Source: Actinopolyspora alba (GTDB lineage: Bacteria > Actinomycetota > Actinomycetes > Mycobacteriales > Pseudonocardiaceae). From it: 64,000 nt of DNA. Both the position numbers and the translations under genes were made by a program. Shown here piece after piece: positions 1 through 10,400 of the stretch. The notes under the pieces are model-generated. The model saw nothing but the letters and a program-made list of their open reading frames with translations. It was not told the origin of the DNA and did not search any database. Every line of letters starts with the position of its first letter. Position 1 is the first letter of the stretch. Where the stretch lies: NCBI RefSeq assembly GCF_900112765.1, contig NZ_FOMZ01000001.1, forward strand, positions 248,001 through 312,000, read 5' to 3'.

Positions 1-1
1 C

Positions 2-160
2 TGGGACGCGCTGGTGGCGGGCACTCCGGTTTCGGTCACGATCGGGTGGGCCGATCTGACGGAACCGTTCGGGTTGTCCGGCACCCTCGAAACGGCGGAC
101 AGGGCCATGTTGAGCCGCAAGCGGGCGAACCGGGAGACGGTGGCCGCCGAGACCCCGTAA
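2..160 (+). CDS. C-terminal fragment of a GGDEF-like (diguanylate cyclase-type) protein, 5' end outside window
   Basis: An open frame enters from the left edge and stops at a TAA at 158-160, giving 52 residues. The segment has a VTIGWADL strand followed by ADRAMLSRKRANRE. This resembles the end of GGDEF domains, where a (V/I)SIGVA strand precedes an ADxALYxAKxxGRN helix. The active-site GGDEF motif would lie upstream, so activity cannot be judged. It precedes the DUF4288 gene in the same direction by 47 bp. The assignment rests only on the tail pattern and is moderate. Confidence 0.5.
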   Translation, partial: WDALVAGTPVSVTIGWADLTEPFGLSGTLETADRAMLSRKRANRETVAAETP

Positions 161-207
161 CGGGTGGGTGTCCGATGTCCCGGCACCGCTAGTGAGAAGG
201 TGGGGTC

Positions 208-693
208 ATGAGCAACCGCGGCAGCGAGCCGGATTCCGAGCAGTCTCCCGATATGCCTCCGCCGGTGGAGCTTCCCGACGAGCTGGTGGAAGGCGCGGAC
301 CGTTCGATCAACATCGGCGGCGAGCCCACCACGGGAGGCAGGGCCTCCGCTTTCGCGGGGGCGGAGCCGGAGGCCTACGTGGCGGTGCTGGTAACGGAGT
401 CGACCTCGGACTCACCCGACTTCCAACCGCTGTACGAGGAGTCGTTCGTGCTGTTGACGGCTCACTCGGAGGAGGAAGCCCACGAGAAGGCGCGCGAGTA
501 CGGCAAGCAGCAGGAGATCAGTTACCACAACGAGCACCAGCAGCTGGTGACCTGGCGGCTCAAGCACGTCGTGGAGGTCAAGCAGATCGAGGACGCGACC
601 TTCGACGACGGCTCCGAGCTCTACAGCAGGTTCTTCCGGGACTACGCGCGGTACCGCTCGTTCGAACCGACCCTGGAGGGCGAGGAGCCCTGA
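208..693 (+). CDS. DUF4288-like small cytosolic protein
   Basis: This gene encodes a 161-aa acidic protein with no signal peptide or membrane segment. The first ~55 residues are low-complexity, rich in P, E, S and G. Residues ~55-160 form a compact domain beginning EAYVAVLVTES, with the region EEEAHEKAREYGK and then YHNEHQQLVTWRLKHVVEVKQI. This pattern (exposed strand, A-rich helix, Y-N-x-x-x-x-x-x-x-W strand, then 'V..I') is that of DUF4288 proteins; no biochemical role is known to me. The start is an ATG with AGAAGGTGGGG upstream. It lies between a GGDEF-like gene and guaB1 and is probably a conserved flank gene rather than part of the biosynthetic cluster. Confidence 0.65.
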   Translation: MSNRGSEPDSEQSPDMPPPVELPDELVEGADRSINIGGEPTTGGRASAFAGAEPEAYVAVLVTESTSDSPDFQPLYEESFVLLTAHSEEEAHEKAREYGKQQEISYHNEHQQLVTWRLKHVVEVKQIEDATFDDGSELYSRFFRDYARYRSFEPTLEGEEP

Positions 694-816
694 CCGCCCG
701 GTTCGGTTCGGGGGCGCGGCTTCGGGTTCGTGGTTTCGCACGAACGCCACGGGCCGGTGGGGGCTGGGACTGGCGAATCGGCACAACATCGCCGTCGACC
801 GGCCACGTACGGGTGA

Positions 817-2289
<1,473 letters not shown>

Positions 2290-2297
2290 CCTCTTCC

Positions 2298-2324
2298 GGG
2301 GCCGAGCGACACCGACTCGGCCCC
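2298..2324 (+). terminator. Hairpin terminator after guaB1
   Basis: A perfect 9-bp stem (GGGGCCGAG / CTCGGCCCC) with a 9-nt loop starts 9 nt after the guaB1 stop codon. There is no long T-run, as is common for actinomycete terminators. It insulates the housekeeping gene from the cluster. Confidence 0.75.
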
Positions 2325-2960
2325 CTTCCGCTCCGGAACGAGCGCAGCCTCCCAGCGCCGGAGTGACTCCGTTCCTCAGCTTTCAGGAGACGCGGCGGGC
2401 GCTCGCGCCCCGCGGTGGAGCCTCTCGCGCACCGCTTCGACACCCCGGGCCTCCAGAGACCGGGCACGGCCGGGAGCGTAGTAATACCGATCACGCCTCG
2501 ACGAAGCGTTACCGGGACCCCGCGTGGGGCGGGGTCCCGCGCGAACGAGCACCGACGTCCGGCGCGTGAGCACTCGGAATCGTTCGAACCGGGAAGACAC
2601 GATTGTCGAAATCCCGGGATTCGTGCCACGACGGCGAAAATGATGAAGCGGCCATGCCGAGCCCGCTGACCGTCGGTAATTCCGCGAACACTCCCGGCGT
2701 CCGACCGCGCCGCCGGCGGAGTAAGCGGCCCCACGCCCGGGCTTCAGTCTACGTAACGGATTACTGATGCACACCGTGTCGAGATCGACTACACATAACG
2801 AGTGAAGGTTGGCCCGTTCTACGGGCTCGGAATCACTGAACGAGAGCACCGGGCAGCGAGTGAGCCGAAAAGGCTGATTACCACCAGCAGGTGGTCGAAC
2901 AGGCGATCGAGCAGTTATGAGAACGGTCTCCCGAACCCCGCCCCACGGAAAGCTGTAGCA
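2325..2960. other. Intergenic region, left boundary of the biosynthetic cluster
   Basis: I see no credible gene in these ~640 bp. Open frames here lack ribosome sites and family resemblance. The last ~250 bp are lower in GC than their surroundings and probably hold the promoter of the small LysR-type gene that follows. No insertion sequence, integrase or direct-repeat attachment site is visible. Confidence 0.5.
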
Positions 2961-3302
2961 ATGCAAGAAAGAGAGATTCGCGCCTTCGTGACCATCGCCG
3001 ACGCCAGGCGTATGGACCGTGCCGCACAACAGCTCGGATATTCGCAACCGGCAATCAGTTACCAGATCAAGTGCTTGGAGAAGTCGCTGCGCACGAAGCT
3101 CTTCGAACGAACCCCGGAAGGGGTGAGGCTCACCGACTCCGGGAAGCGGATCCTCCCGTCCGCGCGGGAGATGTTGGCACTCGTGGAGCGCATGAAGCGG
3201 ATCTCCGAGGTCGGCGGGAACTCAGGGGCCAACGGGGCGGCGTCCGAGCTCGACCACCTGCTGAGCGGAGGGCACGGGGCACCTTCGAACGCCCCACGGT
3301 AA
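2961..3302 (+). CDS. Small LysR-type HTH protein without an effector-binding domain
   Basis: The 113-aa product begins MQEREIRAFVTIADARRMDRAAQQLGYSQPAISYQ (shown here in overlapping parts: helix 1 'RAFVTIADA', recognition helix 'GYSQPAISYQIKCLE'). This is a clean LysR winged-helix domain with its linker helix, spanning residues 1-75. The protein stops where a normal ~300-aa LysR would begin its co-inducer domain; the tail is low-complexity G/A/S. ATG 2961 was chosen because it matches the LysR N-terminus; longer in-frame starts add unrelated residues. It sits at the cluster edge, convergent with the DUF3995 gene. It may be a stand-alone DNA-binding regulator or antagonist of full-length LysR proteins. 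Calling it a truncated relic is the alternative. Confidence 0.7.
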   Translation: MQEREIRAFVTIADARRMDRAAQQLGYSQPAISYQIKCLEKSLRTKLFERTPEGVRLTDSGKRILPSAREMLALVERMKRISEVGGNSGANGAASELDHLLSGGHGAPSNAPR

Positions 3303-3321
3303 CGCGCACGGTGGGGTCCGC

Positions 3322-3352
3322 GGCCGGGAACCGACCCCTGGGGCTCCCGGCC
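3322..3352. terminator. Hairpin between convergent genes
   Basis: An 8-bp perfect stem (GGCCGGGA / TCCCGGCC) with a 15-nt loop lies between the small LysR gene (+) and the last gene of the minus-strand operon. It may serve both strands. There is no T-run. Confidence 0.5.
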
Positions 3353-3393
3353 CCGTCCCCCGACACTTCCTCGCACGACCGTGGCCGGAAAGA

Positions 3394-3891
3394 TCAGCGG
3401 CGACGGGTGAATCCCACCATCGCCGATCCCAACAACACTCCCCAGACCAGAAACCACATGTCCCAGACGTAGAGATGTCCACGCAGCGCGGTCCAGTCCA
3501 CTTCTGGCGGAGCGGGAATGATGCCGATCTCGAGTGCCGCGGCGGCACCGACGAGCACTCCTCCGTACCCCACGAGCACGGCCGTTCCCGACCAACCGCA
3601 CACCAGCAACAACCAGCGGGGGAACACGCTCCCCCACGGTTGAACGAGTGCCAGCGCGAACAGCGCACCCCCGAGTTTGACCAGCACGGTGACGGCGAGC
3701 ACGAACATCATAACCGGGTTCCGCTCGACCACGGCCCGCGCGAGCCGACCTCCCACCGTCTCGAGGGCGAACGTGCCGCCCAATGTCCAGTAGAGATTGA
3801 CGATCGCGAACAGCAGCCCGCACCAGAACGCGGCCCAGGCGCTCCGGAGTTGCCCACGGCTCGGGTCTGCTCGGGTGGCGGACGAAGACAT
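3394..3891 (-). CDS. DUF3995-like four-helix membrane protein
   Basis: This 165-aa hydrophobic protein has four predicted membrane helices: around FWCGLLFAIVNLYWTLGG, VMMFVLAVTVLVKLGGALFALA, RWLLLVCGWSGTAVLVGYGGVL and YVWDMWFLVWGVLLGSAM. The W-rich first helix and the VWDMWF segment before the last helix resemble DUF3995 proteins. Several ATG/GTG codons are stacked at the start; ATG 3891 has AGGAAGG at good spacing. It is the last gene of the long minus-strand NRPS operon and may contribute to self-protection or export. That role is only contextual, since DUF3995 proteins are also common outside clusters. Confidence 0.6.
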   Translation of the reverse strand: MSSSATRADPSRGQLRSAWAAFWCGLLFAIVNLYWTLGGTFALETVGGRLARAVVERNPVMMFVLAVTVLVKLGGALFALALVQPWGSVFPRWLLLVCGWSGTAVLVGYGGVLVGAAAALEIGIIPAPPEVDWTALRGHLYVWDMWFLVWGVLLGSAMVGFTRRR

Positions 3892-3946
3892 CATCACCTT
3901 CCTGGAACAGCCAGGTGTGTTCGGGTGTCACGGGGGAGGAGCCGGG

Positions 3947-4513
3947 TCACGTCCGGTCTCCCCGGGTTCGGACGCGTCGGGACAGCGCGGCGAGCATGTC
4001 CCGACGGATGAGCCCGCTGCCTGCCCGGATCATCAGCCAGTAGAGCGCGAACTTCCGCCGGGTGGCCTGATCGGTGGCGTACACACGGGTCTCGGTGGAC
4101 ACAAGAGTTCCGGACCCCTGGCTACGCAGTTCGAAGTTCATCACGACCTTGGTCCACCCCGGTTCGGAGAAGGAGCGGAATTCCGCGTCGTCCCGCGGAG
4201 CTCGCTCGGGTCGCACGGGGCGCGCCCCGGTGTAACGAGCCACATCCGCGTGCAGGATCTCGCGCGGTGGATCCTCGATCAGTCGTCGCGGCCCGATCGA
4301 GTCCAGGACGAGGAGCTCACCGACCTCGCCCGCACCGTGTCGCCAGGCGGACGGCCCACCGCGCGCACGCAACAACAGGCCCGTGACGCGGAGATCGGCC
4401 ATGCGCAGCGCGAGCAGCGTTTCGAAGGTTTCCACCTTCCCGGCCGGAACCCACTTCCGATGACGTTCGCGGTAATCGTACTCGGGCATGACTCGTTCGA
4501 GCAGTTCGTTCAT
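3947..4513 (-). CDS. Hypothetical protein, SRPBCC-like
   Basis: This gene encodes 188 aa with no signal or membrane segment. The N-terminal half is helical (MPEYDYRERHRKWVPAG...ETLLALRMADLRVTG). The C-terminal half alternates strands (TKVVMNFELRSQ, GTLVSTETRVYATDQATRRKFALYWLMIR) and ends GSGLIRRDMLAAL. The strand-rich body and the long C-terminal helix recall SRPBCC/START-like hypothetical proteins of actinomycetes, but I cannot name a ligand. The ATG lies eight bases after the glutamate mutase E stop, so it is very likely co-transcribed and possibly coupled. A role in handling the hydrophobic intermediate is speculation. Confidence 0.5.
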   Translation of the reverse strand: MNELLERVMPEYDYRERHRKWVPAGKVETFETLLALRMADLRVTGLLLRARGGPSAWRHGAGEVGELLVLDSIGPRRLIEDPPREILHADVARYTGARPVRPERAPRDDAEFRSFSEPGWTKVVMNFELRSQGSGTLVSTETRVYATDQATRRKFALYWLMIRAGSGLIRRDMLAALSRRVRTRGDRT

Positions 4514-4520
4514 CGGATCG

Positions 4521-5819
4521 TCAGATCTCCCCGGGCTCGATTCCCTCGGGTTTCACGCACGCTTCGTGTGATGCGCGTCGGTCGTATTTTCGCTGAACGT
4601 AGTAGAGCGAAGCCAGCAGATCCGAACCGGTGATCTCACGGGTATCCGCTACCTGCCCGATCGGCATCGCACCGACCGAGGCCCAGCGCAAACGACCGGT
4701 CTCGTCCACATAACTGCGAGCGCGACCCGGATTGTCCGGATGCAGGCAGTACGGTACGTCGAGCAGTCCGCGCTCGAAGGCACGCCCCAACGCGGTTCCC
4801 GGATCCTCGCCGAGTTCGAGTACCGCTTCGATGAGCGCACCGGCTTCCTCGTAGATCCCGGTTTCCCGCCGAATACCGCTCGTCCCGGCATTCCCCACCT
4901 CGGCGGCGGCAGCGGCGGCCAGCCGGAGCGATCGGACGTTCTCGGCGATGGTGGGAATCCGGTGCGCCTCCGCGGGCGTCTTCACGAGCAGTCTTCTGGC
5001 ACCGCCGCGGACGGCCAGTTCCGCCGCGTCGCGGAGCAACGCCTCGGCTGCGAGGCGTTCGAAGGGGTATACCCCCATGTAGGCATAGACGACCGTGTGC
5101 CAGTCGATGTCGGAGAGGAACTCCTGTCCCAACCGACGAAGTGCCGTCAGCGCTTCCAGATCCTGCTCGGGATGTGTCTGCTGTGCATAGCTCAGTGAAA
5201 CGCTGGTAAGCCCGTGCGCACGGAAGAAAATCCCCTCGAGGACCGTGAGGGCCAGCAGCAGACTGGGCGGGCACAACTGCCCCAGCATGCAGCCGCCGAA
5301 GCTCTCCACGTGCGGGAGCACACCGCGTCCCGACGTCGCCGCGAAACGTTCACAGGCTCTGGCCCACGCCTCGATGGAATCCTCGAGCGGTACTCTGCTG
5401 TACGGCAGACAGTAGGAGACCGGCCCTCCCTCACTGGCATCCAGCCCCAGATCGGAGATGGCGGCGAAAATGTCTTCCGGCAGTGGGCAACCGTGCCTTA
5501 CCTGTACCGGGAACTCACTGCTCCATACCCCTTCGAGAACACTCGCCGTCACCTCGTGGGGATAAGTGACGATCGGGAAACCGTTCAACGACACGCCGTC
5601 GTCCAGTGCACGGCGCAACGCCTGGTAATCACCGGTTCTGGTGTAGCTGTCCAGCGTGATCGTTCCAACGGTCGGTACACCCGACCGCCGGACCTCGATC
5701 AGTCCCCGTCGCATCGTCTCCGGTGCGCTGAACCCCATTCGGGGCTGCACGACCAGATCGCCGGAACGGTAGGCGGAATCGACGTATCCCCCGAAGGAGG
5801 CGGACGGATAGGTCAGCAC
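4521..5819 (-). CDS. glmE: Glutamate mutase (methylaspartate mutase) catalytic subunit E
   Basis: Together with the S subunit this adenosylcobalamin enzyme interconverts L-glutamate and (2S,3S)-3-methylaspartate. The 432-aa product carries the family N-terminus YPSASFGGYVDSAYRSGDLVVQPRMGF (split: FGGYVDSAY and VVQPRMGF), the TIALDSYTR-like TITLDSYTRTGDY, NGFPIVTYPHE, and the substrate-channel motif FGGCMLGQLCPPSLLLALTVLEG in its C-terminal half. GTG 5819 overlaps the S-subunit stop and is preceded by a GGAG/GGGG stretch. Upstream in-frame codons give non-family sequence. The operon position next to an NRPS whose last A domain has an Asp-type code says the mutase supplies 3-methylaspartate as a building block, as in friulimicin-type clusters, rather than serving glutamate fermentation. 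Confidence 0.88.
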   Translation of the reverse strand: MLTYPSASFGGYVDSAYRSGDLVVQPRMGFSAPETMRRGLIEVRRSGVPTVGTITLDSYTRTGDYQALRRALDDGVSLNGFPIVTYPHEVTASVLEGVWSSEFPVQVRHGCPLPEDIFAAISDLGLDASEGGPVSYCLPYSRVPLEDSIEAWARACERFAATSGRGVLPHVESFGGCMLGQLCPPSLLLALTVLEGIFFRAHGLTSVSLSYAQQTHPEQDLEALTALRRLGQEFLSDIDWHTVVYAYMGVYPFERLAAEALLRDAAELAVRGGARRLLVKTPAEAHRIPTIAENVRSLRLAAAAAAEVGNAGTSGIRRETGIYEEAGALIEAVLELGEDPGTALGRAFERGLLDVPYCLHPDNPGRARSYVDETGRLRWASVGAMPIGQVADTREITGSDLLASLYYVQRKYDRRASHEACVKPEGIEPGEI

Positions 5820-6307
5820 GCCGGTCCCCTCTCCGAACGCATCGCCCCCGCCGTTGTGGTGGGCAGACTGCGGAGAAAGCTTTCGAGTTCGACGAAGTCC
5901 GAGTCGTCGGGGAACACCGCGTCGAACCCGAGCCGCACCAGTTCCCGGATACGATGCCTGTCCGAAGCACCGGCGATGCCGAGTTTTCCACCGATAACGA
6001 TCGGTATCGACCTCGACGAAGGCCGCGCGCGGAATTCGCCGATGAGATGCCTGCCGTCGGGGTAACCGTGCCCGTTGACGGTACTGATCACGACAACGTC
6101 GGGCCGCCAGTCGTCGACCGCGTCCAGCAGGGATGACGTGGGAACGCACGCCCCCAGGTTGCGTACCCGGATACCGGCCTGTTCCAGAGCCAGCTGCAGG
6201 AAAACCAGATTCCAGGTGTGCGCGTCCGAGGGCACGCTGGACAGCAGAACGCGCATCACCCCGTCCTCGGCGGACCCAGTTGGACGCACGGGTCCGGAAC
6301 CGGTCAT
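5813..6307 (-). CDS. glmS: Glutamate mutase cobalamin-binding subunit S
   Basis: This is a 164-aa B12-binding (Rossmann-like) protein. The cobalamin motif appears as SDAHTWNLVFLQ near residues 27-38, where Asp28-x-His30 gives the lower axial histidine; the usual glycine of DxHxxG is Asn here. It is followed by the SLLDAV helix region and the GGKLGI loop that lines the nucleotide tail. ATG 6307 overlaps the ketoreductase stop (ATGA). A second Met 17 residues later (MRVLLSSVPSDAH) is a plausible alternative start that would match shorter homologues. Its stop overlaps the start of the E subunit, so the two subunits are likely made in equal amounts. Confidence 0.85.
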   Translation of the reverse strand: MTGSGPVRPTGSAEDGVMRVLLSSVPSDAHTWNLVFLQLALEQAGIRVRNLGACVPTSSLLDAVDDWRPDVVVISTVNGHGYPDGRHLIGEFRARPSSRSIPIVIGGKLGIAGASDRHRIRELVRLGFDAVFPDDSDFVELESFLRSLPTTTAGAMRSERGPAC

Positions 6308-7044
6308 AACGTGATGCCTCCGTCGATGCGCAGCACCTGTCCGGTTATGTAGCTCGCCCGCTCGGAGACCAGATAGGACACCAGCTCGGCCACCTCGTAC
6401 GGCTCCCCGACCCGGCCCAGCGGGACCGATTCGAGCGTCTTGGCCCGGGCTTTCTCCGAGACTTCGGCGGTCATATCGGTATCGATGAAGCCGGGAGCCA
6501 CCACGTTGACCCGGATACCGAACGAGGCCACTTCCTTTGCCAGGGATCTGCTCATGCCGTTGATCCCCGCCTTGGCAGCGGAATAGTTCGTCTGTGTCGG
6601 GCTGGCGCTCACTCCCGCGACCGAGGAAACGTTCACGATCGCGCCGCCCTTGCGTTTCATCAGACCGAATACCATGGATCTGCAGAAGTGGAACGTTCCG
6701 TTCAGATTGGTGTCCAACACGGTGTTCCACTCTTCGATTCCCATTCGCACCATCGGGTTGTCCCGAACCACTCCGGCACAGTTCACCAAAGTGTCGAACG
6801 GACCGATTTCCCGCTCGGCCTCACCGAGAAACGCCCCTACCGCATCCGCGTCGGTGACGTCACATGCCGCGTGGTGGACCCGCGCACCGGAACGGCTCAA
6901 CGATTCGGCCACGTCCCGCGCCGACTCGGATTCCGAGCGGTAGCAGAACGCGATGTCGAATCCCTCGTCGGCCAGCCGCTCGGCGACGGCTCTGCCGATT
7001 CCGCGTGACGCGCCGGTCACCACCGCTCGCCTTCTGCCGGACAT
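6304..7044 (-). CDS. FabG-type 3-oxoacyl-ACP reductase (ketoreductase)
   Basis: This 246-aa short-chain dehydrogenase has the NADP motif TGASRGIG (11-17), NCAG (88-91) and the catalytic Ser140/141, Tyr154 and Lys158 in VSSVAG and NYSAAKAG. The length and the C-terminus ITGQVLRIDGG are those of FabG. It would reduce the 3-oxoacyl-ACP formed by the type II KS/CLF pairs even though it is encoded in the NRPS operon, far from them. It is the only ketoreductase in the cluster. The last leucine codon is TTA (before TGA), so translation could depend on the rare bldA-type tRNA. A 211-bp gap separates it from mbtH, leaving room for its own promoter. Confidence 0.85.
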   Translation of the reverse strand: MSGRRRAVVTGASRGIGRAVAERLADEGFDIAFCYRSESESARDVAESLSRSGARVHHAACDVTDADAVGAFLGEAEREIGPFDTLVNCAGVVRDNPMVRMGIEEWNTVLDTNLNGTFHFCRSMVFGLMKRKGGAIVNVSSVAGVSASPTQTNYSAAKAGINGMSRSLAKEVASFGIRVNVVAPGFIDTDMTAEVSEKARAKTLESVPLGRVGEPYEVAELVSYLVSERASYITGQVLRIDGGITL

Positions 7045-7255
7045 GACACCTACTTCCGTAATCGGAACACCACCGGCACGACGAGTCGGACCGTTCGCGC
7101 GGAGGGGTTCAGAACACCCGGTTCGACCGGAACCGTAATCGTGCGAGCGGGCGAACAGAATCCGTGTCTGACCGAATTGCAGCTTTCGGCAACGGATCGA
7201 CCGGACCAAGGGCCGCTGAACTGTTCGGCCGCTCGCACTCTTGCGTTACGGGTTC

Positions 7256-7465
7256 TCATTCCGCCATAGCCTCGATGAGGCTGCGGGGGCGCATGTCGGT
7301 CCAGTTTCGTTCGATGTAATCCAGGCAGGCGTCCCGCTCTCCGCTGTGTACGGTCGTCCAGCCGGCGGGAACCTCGATGAAGTCCGGCCAGAGTGAATGC
7401 TGCCCCTCGTCGTTGACCAGCACCAGAAAGCTTCCGTTCTCGTTGTCGAAGGGGTTGGTGCTCAT
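7256..7465 (-). CDS. mbtH: MbtH-like protein
   Basis: This 69-aa protein is a typical adenylation-domain chaperone. The hallmark residues are visible: [28 protein letters not shown], and the C-terminal [15 protein letters not shown], with the invariant tryptophans at SLWP, GWTTVH and NWTDMRP. MbtH proteins bind A domains and are needed for solubility or activity of many of them. The ATG overlaps the stop of the NRPS gene (ATGA), consistent with co-translation with its partner. Confidence 0.95.
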   Translation of the reverse strand: MSTNPFDNENGSFLVLVNDEGQHSLWPDFIEVPAGWTTVHSGERDACLDYIERNWTDMRPRSLIEAMAE

Positions 7466-10400
7466 TGGTCTTCCTTTCCTGCCGACGGTTGCGTGTTCAT
7501 TTGTTCGGCCAGTACGCGGCCGATACGAGCCAGCGGTTCCGAATGAGTCATGTCGTTGTGCCTGACCTCGACGGGGTACTCGGTGACCTCGCCTGCCACG
7601 TAGGGGTGCCAGGCCACCTTGCCCGGGCCGGGACGTTCGTCAGCGGTCGCCACGAACAGGAGCGCGTCACCGGTGTAGTGGCTCGGCGTGTGCCCGCGTG
7701 CCAGCCTGGTGTTGTTCAGAAAGACCCGGTGCAACGCGCGGAGCCGATCCTCGGTGAGATCACCGAAGACACCGCCCTGTTCCCGCACCAGCCGTGCCGT
7801 TGACTCGGCGTCCAGATCCCGCTCACTCAGACCGGCCCGGTCGTATCCCGCGAGGTCGAGCATCGCGAGATAGAGTTCGGCCTCCTCGACATATCCCTCC
7901 TCCGATTCCTCGGCCGTCTTCGGGAAGCTGTCCAACATGGCCAGTAACTCGACTTCCTCGCCCTCGTTCCGCAACAAAACCGCCATCTCCTGAGCTATCA
8001 GTCCGCCGAAGGACCAGCCGAGGAGTCGGTATGGGCCGTGAGGTCGCACGGTGCGGACACGTTCGACGTAGTCATGCGCCACCTCGGTGACCGTGTCGGG
8101 AAGCGATTCCTCCCCGTCGAGGCCACGGGACTGCAGTCCGTAAATCGGCACGTCCGGTTCGAGGTGCTTCATCAGCCCCGCGTACGACCAGGCGAAACCA
8201 CTGGCCGGATGCACGCAGAACAACGGGGACCGCTCGCCGCTCGCTCGCAACGGCAGCAGCACGTCGAAACCGTCGGAGTCGTCGTCCTCGCCCAATCGAG
8301 AGGCCAGCGCGGCGACGGTGGGTGCCTCGAAGAGCGTACGCATCGCGGTACGTACCCCGAACGCCGAGCGCACCCTGGATATCAGCCTGGTGGCCAGCAA
8401 CGAGTGGCCGCCCAGTTCGAAGAAACCGTCGTGCACGCCGACCGTGGTCGTGTCCAGGACTTCGGCGAACAGTTCGCGGAGGACGCGTTCGGTCTGGTTG
8501 CGAGGTCCCTGTGCCGCCGCGGTTCCCTCGACCTCGGGGGGCGGCAGTGCCTCGCGGTCGAGTTTGCGGTTCGGTGTCGTCGGCAGCTCGTCGAGCTCGA
8601 CGAAAGCGGTGGGAACCATGTAGGTGGGCAGCACCTCGGACAACGTCCGTCGCAAGCTGGAAGGGTCGAGTTCGGCGCCGTCGCGTGTGACGACGTAGGC
8701 GACCAGACGTTGATCACCGGGACGGTCCTCGCGGACGACCGCGGCAGCCGAGGCGATTTCGGGCCGAGCGGTCAGCAACGCCTCGATCTCGCCAGGTTCC
8801 ACGCGGAAACCGCGCAGTTTTACCTGATCATCGACACGCCGCACGAACGCCAGCTGCCCGTCGGAGCGCCACCGCACGATGTCGCCGCTGCGGTACATGC
8901 GTTCGCCGGGGGGTCCGAACGGATTCGCCACGAACCTGCTCGCCGTCACACCGGGACGGTGAAGATACCCGCGCGCGAGACCCGTACCCGCGATGTAGAG
9001 TTCGCCGGCCACACCGATCTCGACCGGCAGCAGGTTCTCGTCGAGAACGTAGACCCGGGTGTTGTCCAACGGTTCGCCGATCGGCAGCGGCCCGGAGGGA
9101 ATCCGCTGTTCCGGTTCCACCCGGTACTCGGTGCAGTTGACCGTCGTTTCAGTGGGACCGTACATGTTGAACACCGTCACGCCGGGGTTGCGCTCCCGCC
9201 ACTCGTCGACACGTTCGCCGAGCAGCAGCTCACCACCGAGCAGCAGCTCCCCGTTCGGGGAGAACTCCTCGGGAAGCGTGTTCAGCACCGGCAGATGGCT
9301 CGGGGTTCCCTTCAGGAAGGTGGGCGGATGGTCGCGAAGCATCTCCACTGTCCGCGGATCGGAATCGTCGAGTCCGATCACGTGCACGGTTCCACCCACG
9401 GTGAGCGGCACGAACATGGCCGTCACGCTCAGATCGAACGACACCGGCGAATGCAACGGAACGGCACCGCGAACCCCTTGATAGTCGTTGCCTCCGAAAA
9501 CCAGGTAGTCGGACAGCGAACGGTGCTCGACCACGACCCCTTTGGGACGGCCGGTGGACCCCGATGTGTAGATGACGTAGGCGGGGTTCGAGAACGCCGG
9601 TGCGGTCGGTTCGGCCTCGGGCAACTCGGCGGTTTCCTCGAACAGGACCGTACGCTCAGCAGCCGTCTCGACGCCGGATCGACGCAGCTCCGCGAGCACA
9701 TCACCGTCGGTGAGCAACAGCTCGGGGGCGGCGTCGGCGAGCATGAACCCGATGCGGTCGGCCGGGTAGTCCGGATCCACGGGCAGGTAGGCACCGCCCG
9801 CTTCGAGTACCGCCAGCAACGCCACCACCATCTCGACCGAACGCGGTAGTGCCACGGCGACGAACCGTTCCGGTCCGACGCCGAAGGCGGCCAACCGCCG
9901 TGCGAGACGACTCACGCGTTCCGCCAGTTCCGCGTAGGACAGTTCGCCTCGTACGGTACGGACGGCGGGAGCGTCCGGGGTTGTGTGCGCCTGTGCGGCC
10001 AACATCTCGGGCAGTGTTCGGTCGGCGCCCGCTGTGGAAGTGTCGTTCCACTCCCCGAGCACCAGCTCACGCCGCTCGCCACGCAACAGTTCCACCGAAC
10101 CGATGCGCCGATCGGGATCGGCGAGGAAGGACTCCAGCATGTGAAGCAGCCCGTCCACCATGCGTAGCACCGTGCTCCGGTCGTAGAGGTCGGTGCTGTA
10201 CTGCAGGTCACCGATGATTCCCGCGGCCTCGCCGTCCGAGTCGCGCCGCTCGGCCAGGTTCAACGACAGGTCGAACTTGGCCGCACCGGGATCGAGCGGA
10301 AGCGTTTCCACATCGAGTCCGTCCATCTCCGCGTCCACGGTCTCGTGATTGCGGAAGGAGAGCATGACCTGGAACAACGGGTGTCGGGAAAGCGCTCGGG

